From Flavobacterium davisii (GTDB lineage Bacteria; Bacteroidota; Bacteroidia; Flavobacteriales; Flavobacteriaceae): a stretch of DNA of 64,000 nucleotides. Below the pieces are notes generated by a model. That model was not told the DNA's origin. It saw only the letters and a list, made by a program, of their open reading frames with translations, and ran no database searches. The DNA lies in NCBI RefSeq assembly GCF_019565505.1, contig NZ_CP067378.1, forward strand, positions 434,001 to 498,000. Direction: 5' to 3'. Shown here piece after piece: positions 30,741 to 42,324 of the stretch. The number at the start of each line of letters is the position of its first letter. Position 1 is the stretch's first letter. The position numbers and the translations under genes are program-made.

Positions 30741-31069
30741 ATGCGTAAACCATTTATTACTTTTTGATCAGTAGATAATAATACGATATCATTATCTTGT
30801 CCTATAGATCCTAGAACTAAACACTCACTCATAAATTTACCAATTTGTTTTTTAGGAAAATTCACAACCGCTATGATTTGTTTATTAATTAATTCTTCTT
30901 TCGAATATCTTTTTGTTATTTGCGCTGAAGATTTCTTAATCCCTATCTCTTTTCCGAAATCAATTGTTAATTGATATGCTGGTTTACGAGCTTCTGGAAA
31001 ATCATATACTCTAATTATAGTCCCAACTCGCATTTCTACAGATTCAAAATCAAACCAAGAAATTTCCAT
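30734..31069 (-). CDS. csaA: CsaA-like tRNA-binding-domain protein (export chaperone family)
   Basis: 111 aa, a stand-alone EMAP/tRNA-binding OB-fold domain. Motifs: 'FESVEMRVGTIIRV', 'GIKKSSAQIT', 'VVNFPKKQIGKFMSECLVLG', ending in 'NGLRIG'. In Bacillus CsaA interacts with SecA and preproteins; the family also binds tRNA. It lies right downstream of secDF on the same strand, separated from it by a strong terminator. The link to protein export is suggestive only. Confidence 0.85.
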   Translation of the reverse strand: MEISWFDFESVEMRVGTIIRVYDFPEARKPAYQLTIDFGKEIGIKKSSAQITKRYSKEELINKQIIAVVNFPKKQIGKFMSECLVLGSIGQDNDIVLLSTDQKVINGLRIG

Positions 31070-31099
31070 TTTTTTATATTTTTATTAGTCAATATACAA

Positions 31100-31129
31100 A
31101 AAAAGTCCCGAATAACATCGGGACTTTTT
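31100..31129. terminator. Terminator of secDF
   Basis: AAAAAGTCCCGA / TCGGGACTTTTT, perfect 12-bp stem with a 6-nt loop, in the 79-bp gap between secDF (ends 31149) and csaA. Confidence 0.93.
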
Positions 31130-31148
31130 GTTTTTAAAAAGATTTATT

Positions 31149-34113
31149 TTAAGATTTTATTTCTTCATGTCTTTTTTCTATTTCTTCTTTATCTTTTTTA
31201 GATAAAGTATCTACTAACACAGGAGTAGCTATAAATAATGATGAATAGGTACCTACAACAATTCCTATTAACATGGCAAAGATAAAGCCTCTAATAGACT
31301 CACCACCAAACACAAACATGATAGCTAATACTAAAATCATAGTTAACGAAGTATTGATTGTTCTAGACAAAGTAGTATTAATAGATTCGTTTACGATATG
31401 ATTAAAGTTTCCTTTTAAATCACCTGCTAGGAACTCACGAATACGGTCAAATACAATTACAGTATCATTCATTGAATAACCAATAACTGTCAAGATAGCT
31501 GCAATAAAGTGCTGATCCATTTCCATGTGGAAAGGCATAAACTTATAGCATAATGAGTAAATACCTAATACAAATATTACGTCGTGTGCTACTGCTGCTA
31601 CTGCTCCTAATGAGTATCCTAACTTGCGGAATGAAATTACTAAATATAAACCAACTACTAACATTGCTCCAATAACAGCCCAAAAAGAGTTTGTTTTGAT
31701 GTCATTAGAAATAGCGGCTCCAACTTTAGACCCTGATAGTACGGCTAATTTCTTTCCATCTGTTAAGGTAATAAATTTTTTATAATCCATACACGGGAAA
31801 TACTTAGATAATCCTTGGTATAACAATTTATTAACTTCTTCATCTACAGCAACGCCTTCTTCTTCAATTTTATATTTAGTTGTAATTCTTAATTGATCTG
31901 AATCTCCAAATACTTTAGCTTCAGCAGGCACACCAAATACTTTTCCTAATTCTTCTGACACAATAGCAGCATCAACTGGCTTTTCAAATTTTACTTGAAA
32001 AGTTCTACCTCCAACAAAATCAACTCCTTGATCTAATCCATTTACAAAAAATATTGAAACTAAACTGATTAGAGTTACTGTTAATGAAAAAGCATAAGTA
32101 AATTTCTTAATTTTTAAGAAATCAAAATGATAACCTGTAAACCAGTTTTTAGACCAATCTGTAGTAAATGATAGTGCATCATTTTTAGCTACTGCTCTAT
32201 CTAGGAAAATTCTTGTAATGAAGATAGAAGTAAACAATGAAGTCACGATACCTATTAATAAAGTGGTTGCAAAACCTTTGATAGGTCCTGTACCGAAAGT
32301 GTATAAAATAGCTCCAGTTAATACGTGGGTTACGTTTGCATCAATAATAGAACGCATAGCACCTGTCCAAGAAAATGATTTTTGTACAGCGTCACCTAGA
32401 TTTAAACCATGGCGTAATTCTTCTTTTGCTCTTTCATAAATAATAATATTTGCATCTACTGCTGTACCTAATGTTAGCACAATACCTGCAATACCCGGCA
32501 ATGTTAATACGGCTCCTAAACTTGCTAAAATACCAAATAAGAACAATAAATTAACTACTAATGCTATATTAGCATAAGTACCTGATTTACCATAATATAC
32601 CCACATCCATAACATTACGGCTAATAAACCTACAATAGCGGACATAGTACCATTATCAATGGCTTTTTGACCTAATGATGGACCTACTACTTCTGATTGA
32701 ACAATTTCAGCCGCCGCAGGTAATTTACCAGCACGTAAGACATTAGCTAAGTCTTTTGTTTCATCAATTTTAAAAGTTCCAGAAATTTCCGAACGTCCTC
32801 CTGCAATAGGACCTGACGTTACACCGAGTGCAGAATAAACTACATCATCTAAAACAATGGCAATTGCATTCTTTTGAGAAAATACTCTTCCTGTTAATTC
32901 TTCCCAAATTTTGGCTCCTTTTCCATTCATTTGCATAGAAACAGCTGGTTTTCCCATTTGATCAAAAGTATCAGCAGCATCTATTAATACACTACCACTC
33001 ATTGGAGGTGTATTGGTTCTATTTCCTTTAATAGCATATACCTCAACAGCCTCTGCTTCTTCATCTTTTGCTTTACCATATAAGAACTTAACATCTGCTA
33101 AATTAGCTGGTAATAAAGCTTTTATATCGGCTCTTCTTAAATAAGCATTAACTACCGCTGTATCTTTAGTTGCAATCATACCTATGATAGAACCTCCTTG
33201 TTGTAAAGGCATTAATTTATCAAACAATGGATTGTTACCTTTTGCATTGCTTGCAGAATCTTTTGATTTGTCAACTAACAAATCATTCACTTTAGAAGAA
33301 GATTTAGTTTCTTTAACAGTAGGTTCTACTTTTTCAGTTTTCTTTAGCGCTTCATTAACAGTCATTAAATAAGAGGCTACCTCTTCCATTTTATAAGTTT
33401 CCCAAAATTCTAATTGAGCTGTAGAAGATAATAATTTTTTAGCACGATCTACATCTTTAGCACTGGTAACTCTACTAAAATACGTCCTGTATTTCCTAAT
33501 TTAACGATATTAGGTTGTGTAACACCAAATTTATCTATACGCTCACGTAATACTCCAAATGCACTTTGTACAGACTCATCTACTTTCTTAGCTATTACAG
33601 CTTTTACTTTTGAATCTGACATATTGAAGTTAATTTCATCAGCTAAATTTCTATTTCCAAAAACATCTGGAGAAGCTAATTTAGTTCCTGAACCAGCGGA
33701 AGCTTTTTCAAATGCTTCAAAAAAGCATCTAGAAAAGATTGATTTCCTTGTTGGTTTTTCTTAGCCTCTGCTAAAGCTTTATTAAATATAGCATTTGATG
33801 TATTATTAGCTAAACCTTTTAATACATCTTTCACAGAGATTTGCAAGGTAACATTAATCCCTCCTTCTAAGTCTAAACCTTTGTTAATTTGCTTATCGGC
33901 TACTTCATTGTAAGTAAAATCAGTAAACCCTAAACTAAAAACTTTTTGTTTACCAATTGAATCAAGATACTTAATCTCCTTTTCTTGATTTCCATTTGCA
34001 AATGCTTTTGCATCACTTTTAACTTTATTCGCTACAAAAGTGAAAGTAAGCTGGTAAATACTTACTAAAGCAAAGATGATTGCAAAAAACTTAATGAGTC
34101 CTCTATTCTGCAT
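31149..34113 (-). CDS. secDF: SecDF protein-export membrane fusion protein (two frameshifts)
   Basis: About 988 aa after repairing one lost T near 33720 and one lost base near 33463 (expected 'GRILVELPGAKDVDRA'). A SecD half with periplasmic P1-type domain and six helices ('AIVGLLAVMLWMWVYYGKSG', 'GTAVDANIIIYERAKEEL') is fused to a SecF half ('QGVDFVGGRTFQVKFEKPVD', 'YSMNDTVIVFDRIREFL'). It uses the proton motive force to pull preproteins through SecYEG. The SecD-SecF fusion is typical of this phylum. A gene this essential cannot really be broken twice, so these shifts are assembly errors. Confidence 0.95.
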
Positions 34114-34166
34114 TCTTTGTAAAAAATTAATTAATTTGTTCTACGTTCGTTTTTGGTTAATAAAAG

Positions 34167-34233
34167 ACTCCTAAATACAATAGGAGTATTTACTAAAACT
34201 TGCAAATATATAATTCTGAATACGATAAACCAA
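34167..34233 (-). promoter_or_regulatory. secDF promoter with leader hairpin
   Basis: Minus strand: TTG (34233-34231), 20 nt, TATATTTG (34210-34203), a full flavobacterial promoter. The leader of about 90 nt contains a perfect hairpin ACTCCTA / TAGGAGT (34167-34187). Confidence 0.7.
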
Positions 34234-34258
34234 TTAATTTACAAAAATTATATTAAAA

Positions 34259-34286
34259 AAAAAGACTGCAAAAGAGCAGTCTTTTT
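34259..34286. terminator. Terminator of mdh
   Basis: AAAAAGACTGC / GCAGTCTTTTT, 11-bp perfect stem with a 6-nt loop, just after the mdh stop codon. Confidence 0.9.
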
Positions 34287-34304
34287 GAGGAAGTTAAATT
34301 CTTA

Positions 34305-35238
34305 TTATAATAATTCTCCAAGAGTCTCATTCATATTGCGAACGGCCGCTGATGATTTAACAAACAATTCCTCCTCAAGATCATTTAATTTTATATCTAT
34401 TATTTCTTCTACTCCATTACTTCCTATAATACAAGGAACTCCTATACATATATCATTTTGTCCATATTCCCCCTCTAAATAAACAGAGCAAACTATCATT
34501 TTTTTCTGATTATTTAATATAGAATCTACCAAGTAAGCTACTGATGTACCGAGGGCCATACCAAGCTGATGTACCTAATAAGGAAGTTAGAGTTGCCCCA
34601 CCTACCATCGTATTTGAAACTATTTGTTTTAATTGTTCTTCTGACAAAAACTGTGAAACAGGAATACCATTATAGGATGCCAAACGTGTTAAAGGAATCA
34701 TTGTAGTATCACCATGCCCTCCAATAACCATAGCCGAAATATCATTTGTTGGTTTATCTAAAGCCAATGCTAGGTAGGTTTTAAAACGTGCGCTATCTAA
34801 AGCTCCTCCCATTCCTATTACTCTACTTTTAGGAATACCTAAAGTTTTATAAGTTAAGTAAGTCATCGTATCCATTGGATTTGAAACTATAACAAATACC
34901 GCATTAGGTGAATGAGCAAGGAGATTTTCAGCAACTGATTTTACAATTCCAGCATTAATCCCAATTAATTCTTCTCGTGTCATACCCGGCTTACGGGGAA
35001 TACCAGAAGTAATTACAACTACGTCACTATTCGCTGTTTTAGAATAATCATTGGTTACCCCTACCAATTTAGTATTAAAACCTGTGTTAGTTGCACATTG
35101 AGATATATCTAATGCCTTTCCTTCTGCAAAACCTTCACGAATATCTAATAAAACAACCTCACTAGCAATTCCTCTATAAGCCATTACATCGGCACAAGTA
35201 GCACCTACATTTCCAGCTCCTACTATAGTTACTTTCAT
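34305..35238 (-). CDS. mdh: Malate dehydrogenase (frameshifted)
   Basis: About 310 aa after removing one base near 34557. NAD-binding 'VTIVGAGNVGATCADVM', 'DIREG' acidic residue for NAD specificity, 'SGIPRKPGMTREEL', substrate Arg/His region 'VIGGHGDTTMIPL', and C-terminal 'VPCIIGSNGVEEIIDI'. This is the LDH-like class of bacterial MDH that oxidises malate to oxaloacetate in the TCA cycle. The break falls at 'GTSAWYG-P', where the family has 'AWYAPG', i.e. near a CCNGG sequence. The read-through C-terminal part is otherwise full length. Confidence 0.93.
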
Positions 35239-35531
35239 AATAAATTACATTTTTATTAATTTTACACATCAAAGCTCTTTATTTATTTTTCTATACTAGC
35301 CTCAAATGAAGTAATCAGGCTAAATTATATCATAGATAAAAATGTTCTTATATTTCTTTTTATTCTTGAGATGGCAAAACTACATCTGCTAAAAAAATCT
35401 ATTCACTTTTATTTTCTTGATCTTTTTATCTTCATTACAAAGTCTAAAATACAGTATTAACTAAACAAGAAGCTCTTTCGAATATACAAAAAAAATACGA
35501 CATGAATTCATTTATAAAAAATTTATAAAAA

Positions 35532-35556
35532 AAAGACTGGAACAAATCCAGTCTTT
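35532..35556. terminator. Terminator of gyrB
   Basis: AAAGACTGGA / TCCAGTCTTT, perfect 10-bp stem with a 5-nt loop, 20 bp after gyrB. Confidence 0.9.
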
Positions 35557-35575
35557 AATTAATATTCACTATGTA

Positions 35576-37536
<1,961 letters not shown>

Positions 37537-37554
37537 TTACTTTTGTCTAACATG

Positions 37555-37589
37555 CAAATATAATGAAATACCACTTTTTAAAACGACAA
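37555..37589 (-). promoter_or_regulatory. Candidate gyrB promoter
   Basis: Minus strand: TTG (37589-37587), 24-nt spacer, TATATTTG (37562-37555). The spacer is slightly longer than the usual 17-23 nt. Confidence 0.5.
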
Positions 37590-37722
37590 AACGACTTAAA
37601 TCCCTCTTTAGTTTATTAACATTACAAAGTTAATAAAGAGATAATTGCTTAAATCAAACGAAAATAGCCTTAAATGAGATTTTCTTTATCTTTCAAAAAA
37701 TGTTAAAATTATTATTTCATAA

Positions 37723-37820
37723 AAATCCTTTTAAATCCTTTTAAATCCTTTTAAATCCTTTTAAATCCTTTTAAATCCTTTTAAATCCTTTTAAATCCTT
37801 TTAAATCCTTTTAAATGCTT
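37723..37820. repeat. 10-bp tandem repeat (about ten TTAAATCCTT units)
   Basis: About ten head-to-tail copies of TTAAATCCTT, nearly identical; the last unit reads TTAAATGCTT. One unit is one helical turn, so the A/T tracts are in phase. It lies between the asnB terminator and the gyrB promoter. It is not a coding repeat and has no spacers, so it is not a CRISPR. Confidence 0.95.
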
Positions 37821-37879
37821 TTTATATCAAACAAGAATAAAAAATCGTATACTTTGTTCGATTCAAAATTCTTTTTATT

Positions 37880-37903
37880 TCTAATACGGAATTTGGTTTA
37901 AAT
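37880..37903. repeat. Right-end fragment of the MITE-like repeat
   Basis: 'tctaatacggaatttggttt' resembles the right terminal repeat 'gtctaatgcggaatctgggt'. No other part of the element is recognisable here. Confidence 0.4.
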
Positions 37904-37930
37904 TTAAACTTTCAGAAATGAGTCCTAATA

Positions 37931-37963
37931 AAAAACCTCAAAAGAAGAACGATTGAGGTTTTT
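37931..37963. terminator. Terminator of asnB
   Basis: AAAAACCTCA / TGAGGTTTTT, perfect 10-bp stem, 13-nt loop. Confidence 0.88.
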
Positions 37964-38014
37964 ACTTTTTATTTAATTTGATAGCAAAGTAAATCGAACA
38001 CTAAATTATTTGAT

Positions 38015-39685
38015 TTATTTTTCATAAGCATCATCATGTACTTTTGCCACAGCACGTCCTGAAGGGTCGTTTAATTTTTTAAAAGCTTCATCCCATTCTA
38101 AAGCTATTTTTGTACTACAAGCCACACTCGCTTCTTGTGGAACACATAAAGCTGCAGTATCACTCGGATAATGTTCACTAAAAATAGTACGATAGTAATA
38201 CTCTTCTTTGTTCATTGGTGTTTGAATAGGAAATCTAAATTTAGCATTTTCTAATTGTTCATCTGAAACTTCTTTGTTTACAATTTCTTTTAATGTATCT
38301 ATCCAACTATATCCTACTCCATCACTAAACTGTTCTTTTTGACGCCAAGCAACACTTTCTGGCAACATATCTTCAAAAGCTTTTCGAAGAACCCATTTTT
38401 CCATTTTTTCTCCATTAATCATTTTATCTTGAGGATTAATACGCATTGCTACATCCATAAACTCTTTATCCAAAAAAGGAACACGTCCTTCAATTCCCCA
38501 AGCAGCTAAACTTTTGTTAGCTCTTAAACAATCATACATGTGAAGTTTACTTAGTTTACGTACTGTTTCTTCGTGAAACTCTTTTGCATTAGGAGCTTTA
38601 TGAAAATATAGATAACCTCCAAACAATTCATCAGAACCTTCACCAGACAAAACCATTTTAATTCCCATAGATTTTATTACACGCGCCATTAAATACATAG
38701 GTGTACTAGCTCTAACAGTTGTTACATCATAGGTTTCAAGATTATAAATCACATCTCGGATAGCATCTAATCCTTCTTGAATGGTAAATTTTATTTCATG
38801 ATGAATAGTTCCTAGATGGTCTGCTACTTTTTGTGCCGCAGCTAAGTCAGGCGATCCTTCTAATCCTACAGCAAATGAATGTAATTGTGGATACCATGCC
38901 TCTGATTTATCATCTGTTTCGATACGACGACTTGCAAATTTTTTAGCAATAGCAGAAGTAATGGATGAATCCAAACCTCCTGATAACAAAACACCATAAG
39001 GAACATCACTCATTAACTGACGATGAACAGCCGCTTCAAGGGCTTCACGAATAGTTTGAATACTAGTCTCATTTTCTTTTACAGCTTGGTATTCACCCCA
39101 TTCACGATTATACCATTTTACTAACTCTCCTGTTTTACTATACAAATAATGTCCCGGTGGAAATAACTCAATTTTGGAACAATATCCTTCTAAGGCTTTT
39201 AACTCAGATGCTACATAAAAAGTTCCGTTCTTATCCCAACCAATATATAAAGGAATAATCCCAACGTGATCACGAGCAATAAAGTATTCATCTTTTTCTA
39301 CATCATATAAGGCAAAACCAAAAATTCCATTCATCTCATCCACAAAAAAAGGTCCTTTTTCTTGATATAAAGCTAAAATTACTTCACAATCACTTTGTGT
39401 TTTAAAATCATACTTTCCTTCAAATTGCTTGCGTAATTCTCTGTGATTATATATTTCTCCATTAGCAGCTAAAACTAAGTTACCATCAGGACTAAACAAA
39501 GGTTGTTTTCCTGAAGCTGGATCTACAATTGCTAAACGTTCATGAGCCAAAATAGCTTTATCATTAGAAAAAATACCACTCCAATCGGGTCCGCGGTGAC
39601 GGATAATTTTAGCCATTTCTAACACCTGAGGTCTTAACGTTTCCGCTTTTTGCTTTAGTTTGAAGGCGCATACAATTCCACACAT
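38015..39685 (-). CDS. asnB: Asparagine synthase B (glutamine-hydrolysing)
   Basis: 556 aa, intact. The N-terminal class II glutamine amidotransferase domain starts with the nucleophile Cys2 ('MCGIVCAF') and has 'RLAIVDPASGKQPL'. The C-terminal synthetase domain has the pyrophosphate loop 'LLSGGLDSSI' and 'LSGEGSDELFGGY'. It makes asparagine from aspartate, glutamine and ATP. It is read alone with its own terminator; 650 bp of gene-free DNA lies upstream. Confidence 0.96.
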   Translation of the reverse strand: MCGIVCAFKLKQKAETLRPQVLEMAKIIRHRGPDWSGIFSNDKAILAHERLAIVDPASGKQPLFSPDGNLVLAANGEIYNHRELRKQFEGKYDFKTQSDCEVILALYQEKGPFFVDEMNGIFGFALYDVEKDEYFIARDHVGIIPLYIGWDKNGTFYVASELKALEGYCSKIELFPPGHYLYSKTGELVKWYNREWGEYQAVKENETSIQTIREALEAAVHRQLMSDVPYGVLLSGGLDSSITSAIAKKFASRRIETDDKSEAWYPQLHSFAVGLEGSPDLAAAQKVADHLGTIHHEIKFTIQEGLDAIRDVIYNLETYDVTTVRASTPMYLMARVIKSMGIKMVLSGEGSDELFGGYLYFHKAPNAKEFHEETVRKLSKLHMYDCLRANKSLAAWGIEGRVPFLDKEFMDVAMRINPQDKMINGEKMEKWVLRKAFEDMLPESVAWRQKEQFSDGVGYSWIDTLKEIVNKEVSDEQLENAKFRFPIQTPMNKEEYYYRTIFSEHYPSDTAALCVPQEASVACSTKIALEWDEAFKKLNDPSGRAVAKVHDDAYEK

Positions 39686-40327
39686 AATTATATTATTTTT
39701 AGATATCTGATTTCAGATTTGATTAATAATTTATTTATAAAGCAAAATTGATATATTTAATTTTATTTTTAAACCTTAAAAAACATTTTAGTTTAAATTT
39801 AAAACCTTAAAACAAATAAAACAAACAAAAATTAAAAAAAACGGTTCTCTAAATAATTAAAACTTAAAATCTGTAACTTATTTAATATTCAAAAAACTTA
39901 CCCCAAGCACTCTGTCATTCTATTTTTTCAAAAAAATCTATTTAGTTACTCATTTCATATATTAACAGAATAATCAAATAATTCATTTAATGGCAGTACT
40001 ATAAATTTCTCTCTATCCTGAAATAGACAAACAAATTATTTAATAATTAAAGGTTGTAGTAAAAGATTACAATTTTATTTCAACCAAAGGAAAAATCGAA
40101 ATGAATTAATAGAAGTAAATCATATTATATGGTACTTACAATAAGATTTTTTTATCATCTTCCTAAGTAACATGTCATACTTTACCTGTTTTTATATATG
40201 CTTATCTCAGAAAAAATTCGGCGAATTTGTAGCTTCTTCACTCTTTTTTATTTTCATCGTAAAAGACTATCAGTTAATCTATATTTATCAGAGATTAAAG
40301 AATGAATATGATATCTGGATTAAAACA
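39686..40327. other. Gene-free AT-rich interval upstream of asnB
   Basis: About 640 bp between the start of asnB and the terminator of the NUDIX gene. A 66-codon open frame at 40172-40372 runs through a terminator hairpin and has no protein-like features. No repeat, RNA or clear promoter was recognised. Confidence 0.5.
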
Positions 40328-40360
40328 AAAAAGATCTACTCCTTTTTAGTAGATCTTTTT
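40328..40360. terminator. Terminator of the NUDIX gene
   Basis: AAAAAGATCTACT / AGTAGATCTTTTT, perfect 13-bp stem with a 7-nt loop. Confidence 0.92.
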
Positions 40361-40368
40361 ATCTTTTT

Positions 40369-40977
40369 TTAATATTTTATTCTTGCATTTTCTTTTTCAA
40401 AAAGAAGCTTGATGTTTTCGTATGAATTCGTTAACGCTTCCTCTATTTGAATTGGATTAAGCCAAGCTACTTTTTCAATTCCTTCATCTAATTGTCCTAC
40501 TAACGAGCCATCATAATCCGTTTGCATTTCATACCATTGTGTAATTTTCAATCGATATTTACCATTTCTTCTAAAAATGTGATAGGTTTTTTGAAGTTTT
40601 TGAATAATCTTGAGATTTGTAACACCCGTTTCTTCTTCAACTTCACGAATAGCTGTTTCTTCAATTTGTTCTCCTTTATCAATTCCTCCTTTAGGCAAGT
40701 CCCATTTTCCTCCTCGATAAATAAAAAGAACCTCTCTTTTACTATTATAAACTAACCCGCCTCCCGCAAAGTTTACTTTAATTTTAGATTTTAGAGTATT
40801 CAATATTTCTTTTTCATCAGGATGATACAAATAAGCCTTTTGAATTTTGTTTTGAAAATAGCTTACAATAAGCTGTTCTATATCAATACTTTCAAGTAAA
40901 AAAAACTTGAAATCAGTTTCCTTAACAAATTGATTTGTCAGGAAAAGTGGTTTGTCGTTCACAAAAACTTTATACAT
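40369..40977 (-). CDS. NUDIX hydrolase
   Basis: 202 aa from the ATG at 40977 ('MYKVFVNDKPLFL'). The longer open frame to 41100 would overlap pyrE and lacks family sense. The NUDIX box is complete: 'GGIDKGEQIEETAIREVEEE' followed by TGV, i.e. GX5EX7REUXEEXGU. The N-terminal part of about 70 residues is typical of flavobacterial relatives. Nucleotide-diphosphate substrate unknown. The start codon lies inside the divergent pyrE promoter, only 7 bp from the pyrE ATG. Confidence 0.87.
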   Translation of the reverse strand: MYKVFVNDKPLFLTNQFVKETDFKFFLLESIDIEQLIVSYFQNKIQKAYLYHPDEKEILNTLKSKIKVNFAGGGLVYNSKREVLFIYRGGKWDLPKGGIDKGEQIEETAIREVEEETGVTNLKIIQKLQKTYHIFRRNGKYRLKITQWYEMQTDYDGSLVGQLDEGIEKVAWLNPIQIEEALTNSYENIKLLFEKENARIKY

Positions 40978-40980
40978 TTG
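40952..40980 (+). promoter_or_regulatory. pyrE promoter
   Basis: TTG (40952-40954), 18-nt spacer, TACATTTG (40973-40980). It ends 4 nt before the pyrE ATG, implying a leaderless or nearly leaderless mRNA, and overlaps the first codons of the divergent NUDIX gene. Confidence 0.72.
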
Positions 40981-40984
40981 CAGT

Positions 40985-41631
40985 ATGATTTTTAATAAAG
41001 ATACAGCGAGTAAAACTGCCGAATTGCTTTTACAAATAAATGCAATTAAATTGAATTCTAAAAATCCTTTTACATGGGCTTCTGGTTGGAAATCGCCCAT
41101 CTACTGTGATAACAGGATATTACTTTCGTTTCCGGCAATACGAAATTATGTAAAAGATGAATTTGCAAAAAATATTGAAAAACAATTTGGTAAGCCCGAT
41201 GTAATTGCGGGAGTAGCAACAGGAGCTATTGGTATAGGTATATTGGTAGCACAAGAATTAGGATTGCCTTTTGTGTATGTACGTCCAGAACCCAAAAACA
41301 CGGTCGCAAAAATCAAGTGGAAGGTTTTTTACAGAAAGGTCAAAATGTAGTCGTTGTGGAAGACTTAATTAGTACAGGAAACAGTAGTTTACTAGCAGTT
41401 GAAGCTTTACGCAATGAAGGTGCTAATATAAAAGGTATGGCTGCCGTTTTTACTTATGGTTTTCCAGTTGCTGAAGAAAATTTTAAGAATGCGAATGTAG
41501 ATCTATTTACATTAAGCAATTATGAAAATCTTTTAGAATTAGCCGTAATTAAAAATTACATAACAGAAAAAGAACATGAATTACTTACAGATTGGCGAAA
41601 AAACCCATCTGAATGGAATATTGAAGTATAA
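40985..41631 (+). CDS. pyrE: Orotate phosphoribosyltransferase (frameshifted)
   Basis: About 215 aa after adding one A to the run near 41297 ('RPEPKKHGRKNQVEGFLQKG'). It transfers phosphoribose from PRPP to orotate in pyrimidine synthesis. PRPP-binding motif 'VVVVEDLISTGNSSL'; N-terminal 'FTWASGWKSPIYCDNR'; the flexible-loop 'KKHGRKN' is exactly where the indel sits. The ATG at 40985 is fixed by the promoter. The SRPBCC gene follows after 17 bp, likely the same operon. Confidence 0.92.
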
Positions 41632-41648
41632 TATTTAAAAGAACAATT

Positions 41649-42040
41649 ATGAATTTAGAGAGCCCAAAAGTAACAGTGGCAAAATCTTCAGAATATATAT
41701 TTAACGAACTGTCTGATGTTAAAAATTTTGAGAAATTAATGCCTGAAAACACGGCTAAATTTGAAGTAATTGATGAAAATTGCTTTGAATTTGGCTTAAA
41801 AGGTATGCCTGAAATTAAATTAGTTAAAAAGAATCCGTACCTACATCAAAAATTGTTTTAGGAGCAGCTTCTAGTAAATTACCATTTACATTAACTGCCA
41901 ACATTAATGAAACAGCAACTGAATCTACTGATATTCAATTAATATTTGAAGGAGAATTTAATGCTATGATGGCTATGATGATTAAAGCCCCTATCACTAA
42001 ATTTATTGAAACATTAGCACAGAACATGGTAAAATTATAA
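41649..42040 (+). CDS. SRPBCC-family small protein (frameshifted)
   Basis: About 130 aa after adding one base near 41841 ('LVKKNPVPTSKIVLGAASS'). It has the layout of a short START/Bet v1-like (SRPBCC) domain: 'VAKSSEYIFNELSDVKNFEKLMPEN' at the start, beta strands in the middle and a final long helix 'APITKFIETLAQNMVKL'. It is found directly behind pyrE and probably shares its transcript. Ligand and role unknown. Confidence 0.75.
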
Positions 42041-42067
42041 TTCTTCAAACAAAGAATAATAATAAAT

Positions 42068-42194
42068 AAGCTGTCTAAAAAGGTCTCAATTTTATGACTT
42101 CAAGTAAGGAAAAAAACTATAACGACGATAATATAACTTCTCCCTTTAATTGAAACCATGAGCTAAACATTGAGTTTACACTTTTAGACAGCTT
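42068..42194. repeat. 127-bp element with 13-bp terminal inverted repeats
   Basis: Left AAGCTGTCTAAAAAG (42068-42082) and right CTTTTAGACAGCTT (42181-42194) are complementary, with inner arms CTCAAT / ATTGAG. The end sequence 'GCTGTCTAAAA' resembles IS-element termini. The right end is followed by a T-run, so it may also terminate the pyrE transcript. Confidence 0.55.
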
Positions 42195-42295
42195 CTTTTT
42201 TAAATTTTATTTAAAATTTTAATAACCAAACTCTTATTTTTTTGAAGATATTTAAAAAAAAATCTATTTTACGGGATTAACTTATAACTTTTCAT

Positions 42296-42303
42296 TACCT
42301 TTG
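42296..42303 (+). promoter_or_regulatory. Candidate -7 element of the helicase gene
   Basis: TACCTTTG, 22 nt before the ATG at 42325. No clear TTG at the -33 distance. Confidence 0.45.
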
Positions 42304-42324
42304 CGCCCAATTTAAAAATAAGTA

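Noticed and set aside
37723..37820. CRISPR-like array
   Set aside because: The repeats are 10 bp head-to-tail with no spacers, and no cas genes are present.
40172..40372. 66-codon open frame upstream of the NUDIX terminator
   Set aside because: It runs through a perfect terminator hairpin (40328-40360), has no domain-like pattern, no promoter or conserved start, and lies in very AT-rich DNA.
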